From positions 155,981,828 to 156,045,827 of the forward strand of contig OW121740.1 of assembly GCA_933228675.1 (NCBI GenBank): a DNA stretch of 64,000 nucleotides, read 5' to 3'. A model generated the notes under the pieces. It did no database searches. It was not told the origin of the DNA and saw only the letters and a program-made list of their open reading frames with translations. Within the stretch, counting starts at the first letter, position 1; each line of letters opens with the position of its first letter. Shown here one piece after another: positions 21,501 to 33,500 of the stretch. This DNA comes from Stomorhina lunata. Lineage: Eukaryota > Arthropoda > Insecta > Diptera > Rhiniidae. The position numbers were made by a program, and so were the translations under genes.

Positions 21501-24500
21501 ACATCTGGACCACCGTTTGTTGTGCCATTGTATACTCCGACTTTTGTAACACCAACTGATACACCACTTCCTTTGGTTGGTGGTGCATTATATTGCGGTA
21601 TATAAACTTGTTTTAATTTTAATTCCGCCTCAACAGCTTTAACACGTTTCTGTTGGACATAACGATCTGTCGTTTTCCACATGTAATAATATTCAATAAT
21701 TTGTTTCAAAGTCTTCCAAGGCAGCTAAAAAATAATTCACGGATTAATGTAAGGCTTTAACAAAAAAATTCTATCTATACTTACGAAATCATGTCGTATA
21801 TCATTAAAATCTTTTCCATATTTATCTAACGCTTCTTCGAATAGATTCGCTTCTGAAGCACTCCAATCTTCGATTTCATCACGACATAAAACTGGACCAG
21901 TGGAAGGAACTAAAGAACACATTGCCTCTTCAATGGAATAATTATGTTTGTGCAAAGTGTCCATGGCATGAAACTATGTAAAAACATAATAATTTGTAGA
22001 GTTTTAAAAAATTTTTTGTTGAAGAGAATAATAATACCAGATTAATATCACGACTTGCTGCTGCCGCTGACATATGTAATGAAGGCTGTTTAACCGAACT
22101 GCTACAGTCCAAAGCTCGGGCAAATGTGCCAATAGATCGTGATACAACCAAAAATTGATCAATTTTTCGATCGGTTAGTGCATGGCCGGGAGTCCATACT
22201 AAAGTTTCCAGTTCTTCTAATTTACGTTCATCGGTGGTAATGTCTTTAAGCTTAGCAGGAATTTCACTTTGATAACGACTACCGACACGGATTTCACCTT
22301 TATCAGCTAACAGGGTTTTTTGTGTGGGATCAAAGACCAAACAATAGAAAAAGGTATCCTAAATAAAATACAAAAGCAAACATGTTTTTTAATAACAAAA
22401 TTTTTCGTTATAACTTGAAAATATATATTTTATGAAAAGTGGATGAAATACTAATGATCTCGTTTTAAAATATGTATTAGAATTTCTGAAATTTACGACT
22501 CACGTCTTTATTTAAATAACTTTGCAATGATTCCGTTTCATTGAGCAGTGTCACCGAACATTTGCCTCGTATTTGTGTGGCGGGTAAAGATTCAACTTGT
22601 CGCGACAAAAATAGTTCACGATGTTTTATCTGATAACGTTGTTTAGGTGTTAATGGCTCACCCTTTTCCGAAGCACCCGATGAAGCATTGTGACCCATTG
22701 TTGCCTTATCACCAGCAGCCGTAACAGGACTTGTTCGATCTTCATCTAGGGCAGCTATAAATCAAACATTATTATTAGTTGTGTTACAATGTCATTTAAC
22801 CACCAGCTATTTAAGGTAACAAACTAAAATTTCTATAAAATAGAACCAAACTATAGAGTTTGCTACAATTTCTTGCAAGAATTACCAATAATAAAACATA
22901 AAATTAAATAAAATACAATAATTTGTAACTAAGGTGAAAACAAAACAAAAAAATCTACAGAAATCCAATTGAGGTTTTTTTTAACTATTTAAAAAGTATT
23001 GTAAGTAGAAGAGTTTATGATTGATACCTATCGAAGGATCAAGAACAGCTTGTGCCGCTTGTTCTTCTCCTACAGGGGTTCTAAGCCATGTTTTCTTCAG
23101 CTTCATTGCCAGTGGGGAGTCTTCAGCTGTGGCCACTACATAAGTTATAAAAACAAAATTCCAATATTATCTTTTAGTTATTAACCAAAAATTATCAATT
23201 TATATTTTAATAGAAATAAAATGCATTTTTAACGATAAAAACTATCCTACATAAACAATAATCAAATTAGCTGAAATATGTACATGTTTTTTGAAAACAA
23301 TGTTACTGTTTATTGAACTGCATTTCAGAATTCTCCAGCAAAATAAAAACAAGACAGTTGAAAAATTTGAGGTCATCAGGTCCTGGATTAGTAGGAATAT
23401 GGGCAAAATTTTATATGAGTTGAACAAAAATTTTGTTATGCCTAAGTTTGACCAATCTGATGAAATGAATAGGAATGATAACCGGCGACCATGCCCAAAT
23501 CTTTAGGATAAGTATGGGGGAATAGAGAGTTTCCATACATTGTATGTAGACTATGTTCAGATAAGGACACATCGAATAGGTTAAACATATTTTCTATCAC
23601 TGTTCTGTTACAACCAACCGTAACACTTTCATGCTACCTCTACTTTAATTTTCTTCGTTTTCATCTCACTTCCGTTTTTGTCTTTATTTGGAAGTGCGCC
23701 TTTCTAACCTAACCTAAACAAGAACTTTCTATTACTTAAATAAATACAAGAACTTTTCTTAAAATAAATCGATAATTTTATATTTTAATAAAAATCTAAT
23801 TTTTCATCTAATATTATAACAAAAAAACATTCTTAACAAAATAACCCCTAATTCAAAAAGAACTATAAAATGATCAAAGGCATTTTGTATGGAAAATTTG
23901 ATTTTTAAATTTATCCAACACTATTTTTGGTTAATGAATTAAGGGGTTACCAATAACATCCAATATTTTTTTCATCGATTTTTTCGATTTTTTTTTTTAA
24001 TTTCAGGATTTTTTAAGGGGTTCATATGTTATAAAGAGTGTTCCAAATGAAATATGCATTTCCTATTATAGCCAAAACTTATCCATAGTGCAATAAGAGA
24101 TAAGTCAAGCAACTCTTTTGGAGAGCGCCTAACACTAATAGTTTCGTCCACAGAGCCAAAGCTGGGATGAAGACATACAAAGTTCAGAAAGTTCCAGATC
24201 GGTAAGGAACTTAGAAATAAAAACGAGCGAAAAAATTGAAGACATTAAATTTTTAATTGAATGTTTAAAAAGAGTTGTCCAGAAAACATACAAGGTTGAA
24301 AAGGTGATACCAGGGAGTTGCATCTTCACTCGGAGACCTTTGGTTCCATTGTGATCCTTTCTGAAAGTATTCGGAATGAAAAGAGTGAAGGGTGAAGTAT
24401 ATAAATAGTGGGGGAGTCGTAGAGAAGAGAAGTGTCATCTAAAACGCTACCCTAGGGAGAGACCTATCTATCTAAGCCATCTGTTCACGCACGTACTGTT

Positions 24501-27500
24501 CTTAATATTTTGTTACCATTTATATTATCGTTATTTGTCTTTTTATTATTATAATTATTATTAAAATCATTATTATTATCATCATTATCATGAACTTGTA
24601 ATAACTTAACATACTGTCCATTTATAAGTAGAAAGCACTGTGCTCTCAATTTAAGCTCTACTTAACGAAGGTCTCTCTTGTTAGTAGAGTAATATGTACC
24701 GTTATATATCATTTTTACTTTGTTAATTTGGTAATTTGTAATTGATTTTTAAAACCAGTTCTAGTGCTAAATCGATTATTGCAAGAAGAGGTACGCAGCA
24801 TCCCCGAGAAAAAACTTACAATAAAATATTTTGAAGTAAATTAAATTTAACATTTTGTGTTTTCTTTCCAATCCAACGAAACTTTCTGATCAATATAAAA
24901 CCACTCCCGAGGTTCCATGCGTGAACATTGTGTGATCCTTCAAAGCCGGATATATTGATAGGAAAGAATTAAAGTTATTGTTGTCTTCAAGAAGCCTGAA
25001 AAAACCCATTGGAAAATCTTGCCAAAACTTGAGGAAGAACCCATAACTATTGGACTCAATAAAACCAATTGGATTTGGATTAGAGTTTAAAATTAAAAAA
25101 AAAAAAGCAAGTAGAAAATAGCAATTATAAAACGTGAGTAAAAATGAAATTATAAAGTGGTACAAAAAAAATCTATGTACATTAGCTCTCGCGTATATAC
25201 TTTTGAAATCGCGTTAAGTACATACATATTAAAGAGCCGTTAGTTCGTTTTTCGCCTCTGAAATATCCCTCAGTATTAACACATAAAGTCCACATGTTGC
25301 TGAAGCTGTTTTCAGAAACATTTTTTTGTATATTGGTAAAGCATGACTGAATCTTGTTGCCAAAAAATGTTGACCAAATAAATGTTTAAGATAAATGTCT
25401 ATTGGTTAAAAAAGTCTGGGAACATTATTATACTAGAATTTTTTGAAACATTTTAGAAACAAATTCTCTCTCGTCAAATTTCGCAACATTTTTGGAATTT
25501 TACAAAACTTTCCAGTTTTAAGAATTCTTAACAAATAAAATTACTTACAATTTAGTAAAATATACTCAATTTTTTATACTAAAACTAAATAAAACTTGCA
25601 CTCTAAAATAAATAAAATTTTATTCAAAATAAATACATTTTTTCAAACTAATGTAGACAAGTAATTGTTCTACTGTTAAGATTTAAACTATATACAACAT
25701 TTAAGAATAATCAATAAATAATAACAAATTTGTGTGCTCATAAAAAATTACGGCTCTCAACGGGATAACCATTTTTTGTGTTTTTTATAAAAATATTTTT
25801 TTCATAAATCATTCTGCTGCTCTCTTGAATCGAATCGTTTTTTTTATTATACTTTTAAAGATACTTTTTATGGTATCGGATATTGCTGCGACTGCGCTGC
25901 TGGTCTTTTTTCAACACCCTCTTACATTCCTTAAAAACTTTTTATCGATGGTGAATAAAAATTCATCCTCTCATTGCTTATGAGAAAGAAAAAAAACCTT
26001 ATACTCTTGGTGGTGGAATCTTTGTGTAATAGAAGTTTAGGACCAATTATCTCTTCTAATTGTCGATGCTTAAACTCTCTTTATGTTAGTTTGTGCGAAT
26101 AACTATTTTAACATCTCTTAATCCCTTCAGTTTACCGAGCGTAAACTTGTTTTTTTTGGCGTCAATTTTTTGAATAACTCATACGGTCTCTCTCCCTCCC
26201 TCTCTTTTCTTGTCTCTCTTTATAAAGGTAAAGTTTCTTAACGTTTCTCTTAAAATTTAACCCGTTGTGTGCTTATGCGCTGTCATAAATTTTTATAAGA
26301 TCAATAGGTTCGCTTCTCCGTGAGTTTTTTTTTTTCCAACATTTTTCTATTTTTTCTTCTTCTCAATAACCCTGTACCCAAAGATGTCGGAGCTGGATAA
26401 GTTTATAAGAGCGTCGGATCGTGTTGTAGAATTCCACGCTTATTTTTCAAGTCTTCCCCAAGATGATCATACAATACACAGCCTAGAGATACAAAAGGAT
26501 GAAGTTGTTCACCTTTGGGCTTCATTGCGAACCATCTATGACAATCTTTTGGCAAAGATAGGGACACTAGAGGAGGAAGTCAACATCGAGACTGTTAGAA
26601 ATAAGTTTTATGTGGCATATAGCGCTCACCTTAAGTGCCTTTCTAAGGCTAACGAGCTTTTAGACACCATCAAGGTTCATCCCGCTCACAATAACGATGT
26701 TGTTGTACCGGTAATGTCCCGTATTAATTTACCCCCTTGTGATATGGACAATTTTAATGGCGACTATAGTTTATGGCCTACATTTAGGGATCAATTTTCA
26801 GCCTTATATGGTGGACAAGATCATATACCACCGGTTGAAAAATTGTGTCATCTACTGAAGAAGACTAAAGGTGAAGCTTATGAAATCGTTCGATCTTGCC
26901 CATTCACTAATGCCGGTTTCCAAATGGCATGGAAATGTTTGATGGATCGTTATGAGAACAAGCGTGTTCTCATAAACGCTCAATTGAAGACTCTTTTCGG
27001 CCTTTCGCGTATCATCAAGGAATCCGGCCCCAGTATTAAGACACTTCAACGAACAATTAACAATTGTGTCACCAACTTGTCTCTTCTCGATATCGATACT
27101 CACAACTGGGACGTAATTTTTGTGTATATGTGCTCAACATGTTTACCCGATGTCACTCTTAATTTGTGGGAGCAGTCTATCAGAAACAACAGTGAACTGC
27201 CAACGTGGAAAGATATGGATGACTTTTTGACCTGTCGATTTCATACCTTGGAATCTGTAAGTGATATTCGGTCCTCCAATACTGCACAAAATTCTTTTAG
27301 GAAACCACAGGCAACAAAACCCGAAAACTTCCAAAATACCAGAAATGTGAGCTCTTTTCATACCAATATATCATCAAATAAAACAAAGTGCCTAGTGTGC
27401 CAGGATGTTCACCCATTGCGTTTATGCCCTACATTTTTGCGCATGTCGGTTGAAGAAAGATTTGCAACGGTTAAAGCACAAAACCGTTGTACGAACTGCC

Positions 27501-30500
27501 TAGCTACCTCCCATGAATTAAAGAAATGTAAAAGTCAGTACGTTTGCTCTCTCTGCAAACAAAAACATCATTCTCTTTTACATCGTGCAAATTCTCTCGG
27601 TTCGAATCAAGGCTCTCAGAAGTCATGCGTTTCTAGTAACAACCCTTATTTGCCTAACTCGACGCCACCTAATAATATAAACTCAATAGCTCATGATCAA
27701 CCATCTTCTTCTGCCGAAGCAGCAAGAATTCGTCAATCCTTCTCAACCCATTTACAGTCCACTCAACCAAACTTATGACTTCTTGGAACTGCTTTGGTAA
27801 CCATTTGTGTAGGAGATGTTAGTTATACCTTTAGAGCACTTATCGATCCAGCATCAGAAGCATCTTTTATATCTCGATCCATACAAAGAAAATTGTCCTT
27901 ACCCTTCAGAGTTTCCCAAACTTCCATCGCTGGTCTTAGTGAATCAGTTACTGCCACGTCGACTCAGGTTTGTACTATCCAAATTAGATCACCTCAAGAA
28001 CCATTATTCTCTGTTGATGTTGAAGTTTATGTCATAAGAAAACTCACTGGGCAGTTGCCAAATCCCCCTACTTCGGACTTTTCAGGTTTGCATCTGGCTG
28101 ACAACACTCATGGATCATCTTCTCAAGTAGATCTCTTACTTGGATGTGATGTGTATCCTAAAATTATTCGTGAGGGCGTACGATGGAATGAGAACCAGTC
28201 TTTAGTTGCGCAAAATAGTGTTTTTGGTTGGATTGTTACTGGTCATGTCACTTCCCCTTCCATAAAATCCCCTATTGTCTCTTTGTTCAATAAAGTTGAT
28301 ATGGATCATTTGCTAAGTCGTTTTTGGGAAATCGAAGAAATCCCTCGTGTTAGACAGATCTCGGATGACGACAAATTTTGCGAAGATCTTTATACAAAAA
28401 CAACGTATCGCAATGAAGAAGGTCGGTTTGTTGTTTCTCTCCCATTTATTCGGACATTTCCTTATCAAAGGTCAATTGCACAGTCTCGAAATATTGCCCT
28501 ATCTCAATTTATTCGGAACGAAACACGTCTATCCAAGAATCTCGAGTCTAAATGCCAATACGACAACGTAATATTGGAATACCTTACTCTTAAACACATG
28601 AAATTAGTAACCCCCGACTTTTCCAGCAAACCCCGATCTTATTATCTACCTCATCACGCTGTAATAAAGCCTGATAGCACGACAACAAAGCTACGAGTTG
28701 TGTTTAACGCATCTTCTCCAACATCTAATGGCATTAGTCTCAATGATGTTCTTTACCCCGGTCCAGTGTTGCAAGCCGATTTACCCACTCTCATTCTAAG
28801 ATGGCGGCTCTTCAAATTCGTTTATAATGCGGACATCGAAAAAATGTATCGCCAAATACTTGTCAACCCCGATCACACCCCTTTTCAGCGGATTCTGTTC
28901 CGTACTTCACCCCAAGACGAAGTTTGTGACTTCGAATTAAACACAGTTACATTTGGTGTAAATTGTGCCCCTTATTTGGCGATCAGAACACTATTGGAAT
29001 TAGCCAATCAGTGCGAGAAAAATAATCCCAATGTCTCAAACATTATTAGAAGCTACATGTACGTAGACGACGTACTTTTTGGAGCTCATGATATTAAAGA
29101 AGCTATTAAATCACGGAATGATCTCGTTGCTGTCCTAAACTCTGCTGGATTTATTTTACGAAAGTGGACAGCTAACAACTCTGCCATTTTAAACGATATT
29201 CCTCCCGAGCATTTACTCGATGCTGAGTTTTTAAATCTCTCTGACTCATGCACTTCAAAACCCCTAGGTTTAAAATGGAACGCTGGTCGTGATGTCTTCT
29301 ATTTTACCCCCATTAAACCCCCTAACACATATAATTTTACTAAACGGGCAGTTCTATCTGAGATAGCAAAGTTATTTGATCCCGCTGGATGGTTAGCTCC
29401 AAAGTTGATTGTAGCTAAAATCTTAATGCAACAGATTTGGAAAGATGGTACTGAATGGGATGAGATGATTAAACCCTCGACTTTTAAACAATGGACTGAT
29501 TTTCTCGAAGATTATCCTAATATTGACAGAATTAAAATCCCACGGTATCTTAATTATAACCCAAGCTACTCCGTAGAAATACATGGCTTTTGTGACGCTT
29601 CGGAAAAGGCCTACGCTGCAGTTCTTTATATTCGCTGTGAGTCCCCAGATGGGCAGATTTTTACATCTCTGTTGTCTTCGAAAACAAAAGTCGCCCCTTT
29701 AAAATTCATTACTTTACCCCGAAAAGAGCTTTGTGGAGCAGAGCTTTTAGCTAGAATGTTTAAGCATTTCACATCCCATTTTCCCCTGTCGGATTATCGC
29801 GTATATATGTGGACCGATTCAACTATAGTGTTAGCATGGCTCCAGAAACCCCCGTACCATTGGAACACTTTTATCGCTAACCGTACTGCATCCATTTTAG
29901 ACAAAGTGGGCGCTAACGTGTGGTCCCATGTTGTTTCTAAGGATAATCCCGCAGATGTAGCATCGCGTGGTTCCACGGCCAGTGATCTCGCCCATGATGA
30001 ATTATGGTGGCATGGTCCCTATTGGCTTAAACTTCCTCCTGAATCTTGGCCTGTAAGTCATAGCAGTTTTGAGACTAACGAGGAGGTAAAACCCGTTCGT
30101 ACTCATGTGACCAAAATCTCTCAAATTGATATTTTAGAGCGTTTCTCAGATTTGCCTAGGGCTATGAGGGTATTATGTTATGTTTTTCGCTTTTACCACC
30201 ATATCCATCCTGATCACAAGCAGACTTTTAGTTTTGAATCAACTTTGCTTCAGCAAACCGAAATAAGATTTGTCAAAACCCGTCTTACTATATTATGCCA
30301 ACGTATAAATCTCCCTGAATACGATTTGTTATCTCGTGGATATTTACTACCCCGAAAAAGTCCTTTGCTTCGATTTAACCCATTCATCGACAGTTTTGGG
30401 GTGCTTAGGGCCAATGGTAGATTATCTCAATCCCCTATTCTTAGTTACGATGAAAAATTTCCCAAGATTTTACCTTATTCTGGAAGGTTCACCAGACTTT

Positions 30501-33500
30501 ACTTAGAAATGATTCATCGCTATTCTATTCATGGTGCAAATTCCTTGATGACTCGCTTAATGCGATCAGAATTTTGGGTACCTAAGCTGAGGAACTTAGT
30601 AAAAACCGTAACCCATAATTGTAAAACGTGTGTTTTATATAGGCACCAACAAAGTCGCCAAATCATGGGTGCCCTTCCAGCTGAAAGATCTACTATATCT
30701 CGTCCCTTTTATTGCACGGGAGTCGATTTTGCAGGCCCCTTCGACATTAAGTCTTATTCCGGTCGTGGGTTTAGATTGGCGAAAGGCTATGTCTTAGTAT
30801 TTGTTTGTTTCTCAACAAAGGCTATTCACTTAGAAGTTACTAGCGAAATATCGACAAATGCGTTTCTCGCTGCATTTGCCCGTTTTTTCTCCCGTCGTGG
30901 CTGTCCCTCTTCACTGTTTTCGGATAATGGTACGGGATTCGTTGGGGCAGCAAACATTTTGTCCAGAGATCAATCTCAATTCTTAATTTCGGTCCGGCAA
31001 CAATTACTTTCTCAACACTCATTCCAAAATCTTGAATGGCATTTTAATCCCCCTGGTGCTCCCCACATGGGTGGATTGTGGGAAGCAGGTGTAAAAAGTT
31101 TTAAATTACACCTAAAAAAGATTACCAACTGCCAAAAATTTACTTTTGAAGAGTTTACCACCATGCTTACTCGTATAGAAGCGTGCCTAAACTCTCGACC
31201 TCTTTGTCCAGTAAATGAAAATCCCTCTGAACTTAATGCTTTGACACCTGGCCATTTTTTGATAGGATCTCCCCTCCTAGCTCCTGCGGAACCTAACGCT
31301 TCAGATTTGTCCCTAAGTCATGCAAATAGGTGGCAAAAACTTAAGATACTTCACCACCACTTCGCTTTAATCTGGAAAGAGGAATATCTCAAGGAATTAC
31401 ACAAACGAAACAAGTGGCAATATCCTGAACGGAATTTCGCCCCAAATGATTTAGTCGTAATAAAACGTGAAAATTTACCCCCCACTCATTGGCAGCTAGG
31501 TAGAATTGAAAAGGTCGTTGCTGGCTCAGATTCAAAAGTAAGAGTAGCACAAATACGTACTTCACGAGGGCTAATCGTTCGACCGATAGTTAAGCTGGTT
31601 TTGTTACCTCAAAACCAAACAAATTAATCTTGTATTTTTATTTACCACAGAAAAGATGTCATCACCACCACGAAGACTGAAGACTAACAGGGAATCCGTC
31701 CCTTCTCACTCCAACTCGACTCATTCTTCTACCCATTCTACACCTCCAACATCAACCCGCATATACAAAGACTGCCGTTATTGTAACAGGGAACACCCTT
31801 TGAGAAAATGCTTTCGCTTTCGAAAACTCGCTGTTCAAGAACGTTTCAAGGTGGTACGGCGTTTAAAATACTGCTTCAATTGCCTCGCTCATTCGCATCT
31901 TGTTAAAAATTGCAACAGCAGAGACAGGTGTAAAATGTGCTCAAAGAATCATCACACGTTGTTACACTACAAAAATACCAGGGGTCATTCCACTCAAAAG
32001 AGAAACAGCCAGAGACATAAGAACAACAGAAATCGTCAGCAGTCAGAGCGGTCATCGTTTCCACAAGCTACTGAGGTCCAAACCAACCCTTCAGCTATGA
32101 ATGCCGCCAGTAATTCAGCTGCTCCTACCATCGTTATTAACTTAACGTCAAAAATCTAATTCAATTCTATACATTTTTTAATCCAAAATCTTTTTTTTCT
32201 TACCATGAATTATATTATGAATTTGAATCTCATTATTATATATTATTCTTTTTATAATTATGTATCTTATACAGTATGTAATTAATTTTCTATATTATAC
32301 ATAATTTTGAATTATCATCTAACTTCGTTTTTGATTATTTCGTTATTGCAAATACTGCAAGCGGGGCGGAATGTTCACGCACGTACTGTTCTTAATATTT
32401 TGTTACCATTTATATTATCGTTATTTGTCTTTTTATTATTATAATTATTATTAAAATCATTATTATTATCATCATTATCATGAACTTGTAATAACTTAAC
32501 ATACTGTCCATTTATAAGTAGAAAGCACTGTGCTCTCAATTTAAGCTCTACTTAACGAAGGTCTCTCTTGTTAGTAGAGTAATATGTACCGTTATATATC
32601 ATTTTTACTTTGTTAATTTGGTAATTTGTAATTGATTTTTAAAACCAGTTCTAGTGCTAAATCGATTATTGCAAGAAGAGGTACGCAGCATCCCCGAGAA
32701 AAAACTTACAATAAAATATTTTGAAGTAAATTAAATTTAACATTTTGTGTTTTCTTTCCAATCCAACGAAACTTTCTGATCAATATAAAACCACTCCCGA
32801 GGTTCCATGCGTGAACACCATCTGAGTCCCAATATAAATCCTACAACGTCAGTCAGTTGGCAATGCTGTATGTCGCCCAGTTACTCATGGAATCTTTTAC
32901 CTGCAAATTTAAGTATCTGGTTTTAGAGCGTAGGACAATGGCAGAGGACGTACTCGACCGTTTCGGACGAATCCGCGGCCAAGCATAGCCTGCAAATGAA
33001 TTGCTCCATCCCATCTATTTAGAAAACATACAATATTCCCAAAGAAATTTATCTTGTGATAATATATTTGCAGTTGTGAAGAAGCTAAGCATTTGTGGCA
33101 ACAGGCACAATCCACACGAAAATTTATACAGGCTCTTGTAAAAAAAAAAAACTGAAAAACACAGAAAAGATGTTTCAGAATATGTCCGATTTTAAGCGAA
33201 GGTGGAACCACTTCCTGCAGAAAGGTTACAGAAAAAATTGTAAAACCTTAAATGGAAGGACTTCTGAAAAAAGTTTAGCATTTTATAAAAACTTTATTAT
33301 ATGGTAATGTTAAAAGGAATTTGTACACAGTTTTTATATTGCACTGTTTGAGTTTTATGTAACTTAATGCAACCTAATGCAAATTTCATTCGGAACACTC
33401 TTTAGAAGCAGTTTTAAATTTTAGTGTTAAATTTAATCGTCAACATTTATTTTTTTATTCAAAGTTATTTGAATAGGTAATAATTAACTAACAAAATATA

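Larger units (their letters stand above)
24482..32817 (+). mobile_element. BEL/Pao LTR retrotransposon, apparently young
   Basis: An 8336-bp element with 446-bp LTRs (24482-24927, 32372-32817), a constant offset of 7890 and no difference in the stretches I compared. LTR tips are a 10-bp inverted repeat, TGTTCACGCA/TGCGTGAACA. Flanks show a 5-bp duplication, CCATC (24477-24481, 32818-32822). The order is leader, Gag, Pol (protease, reverse transcriptase, RNase H, integrase), then a third ORF. It lies antisense to the MTA1-like gene inside intron 2. Gag and Pol share one frame interrupted only by a TGA. Confidence 0.95.
24255..33010 (-). mobile_element. Non-LTR retrotransposon 3' relic, split by the BEL/Pao element
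   Basis: On the minus strand 32990-32920 encodes a CRLC...H...C zinc-knuckle-like block ending YVLCHCP, typical of the C-terminus of Jockey/R1-type reverse transcriptases. The order continues from 32818 to 24481 and on to 24255. That last part contains GGATCACAATGG and CTCCCTGGTATCACC, phrases typical of insect non-LTR 3' regions. The piece is dead. Its clade is not certain. Confidence 0.6.
24032..33404 (+). mobile_element. Old DD37E mariner, split by nested insertions
   Basis: The left part (about 24032-24250) begins TATAAAGAGTGTTCC, like the terminal repeat of the element at 57392, and encodes worn pieces matching its transposase (GAGCGCCTAACAC, GAAGACATACAAAGT, CGAGCGAAAAAATTGAAG). The right part (about 33010-33404) matches the 3' half (ATGTCCGATTTTAAGCG, GGAAGGACTTC) and ends GGAACACTCTTTA, the inverted terminal repeat. 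Some of the middle is missing. Between the halves lie a non-LTR relic and, inside that, the BEL/Pao element. Confidence 0.8.

Noticed and set aside
33095..33307. 70-codon plus-strand frame
   Set aside because: Part of the worn DD37E mariner 3' half; not a host gene.
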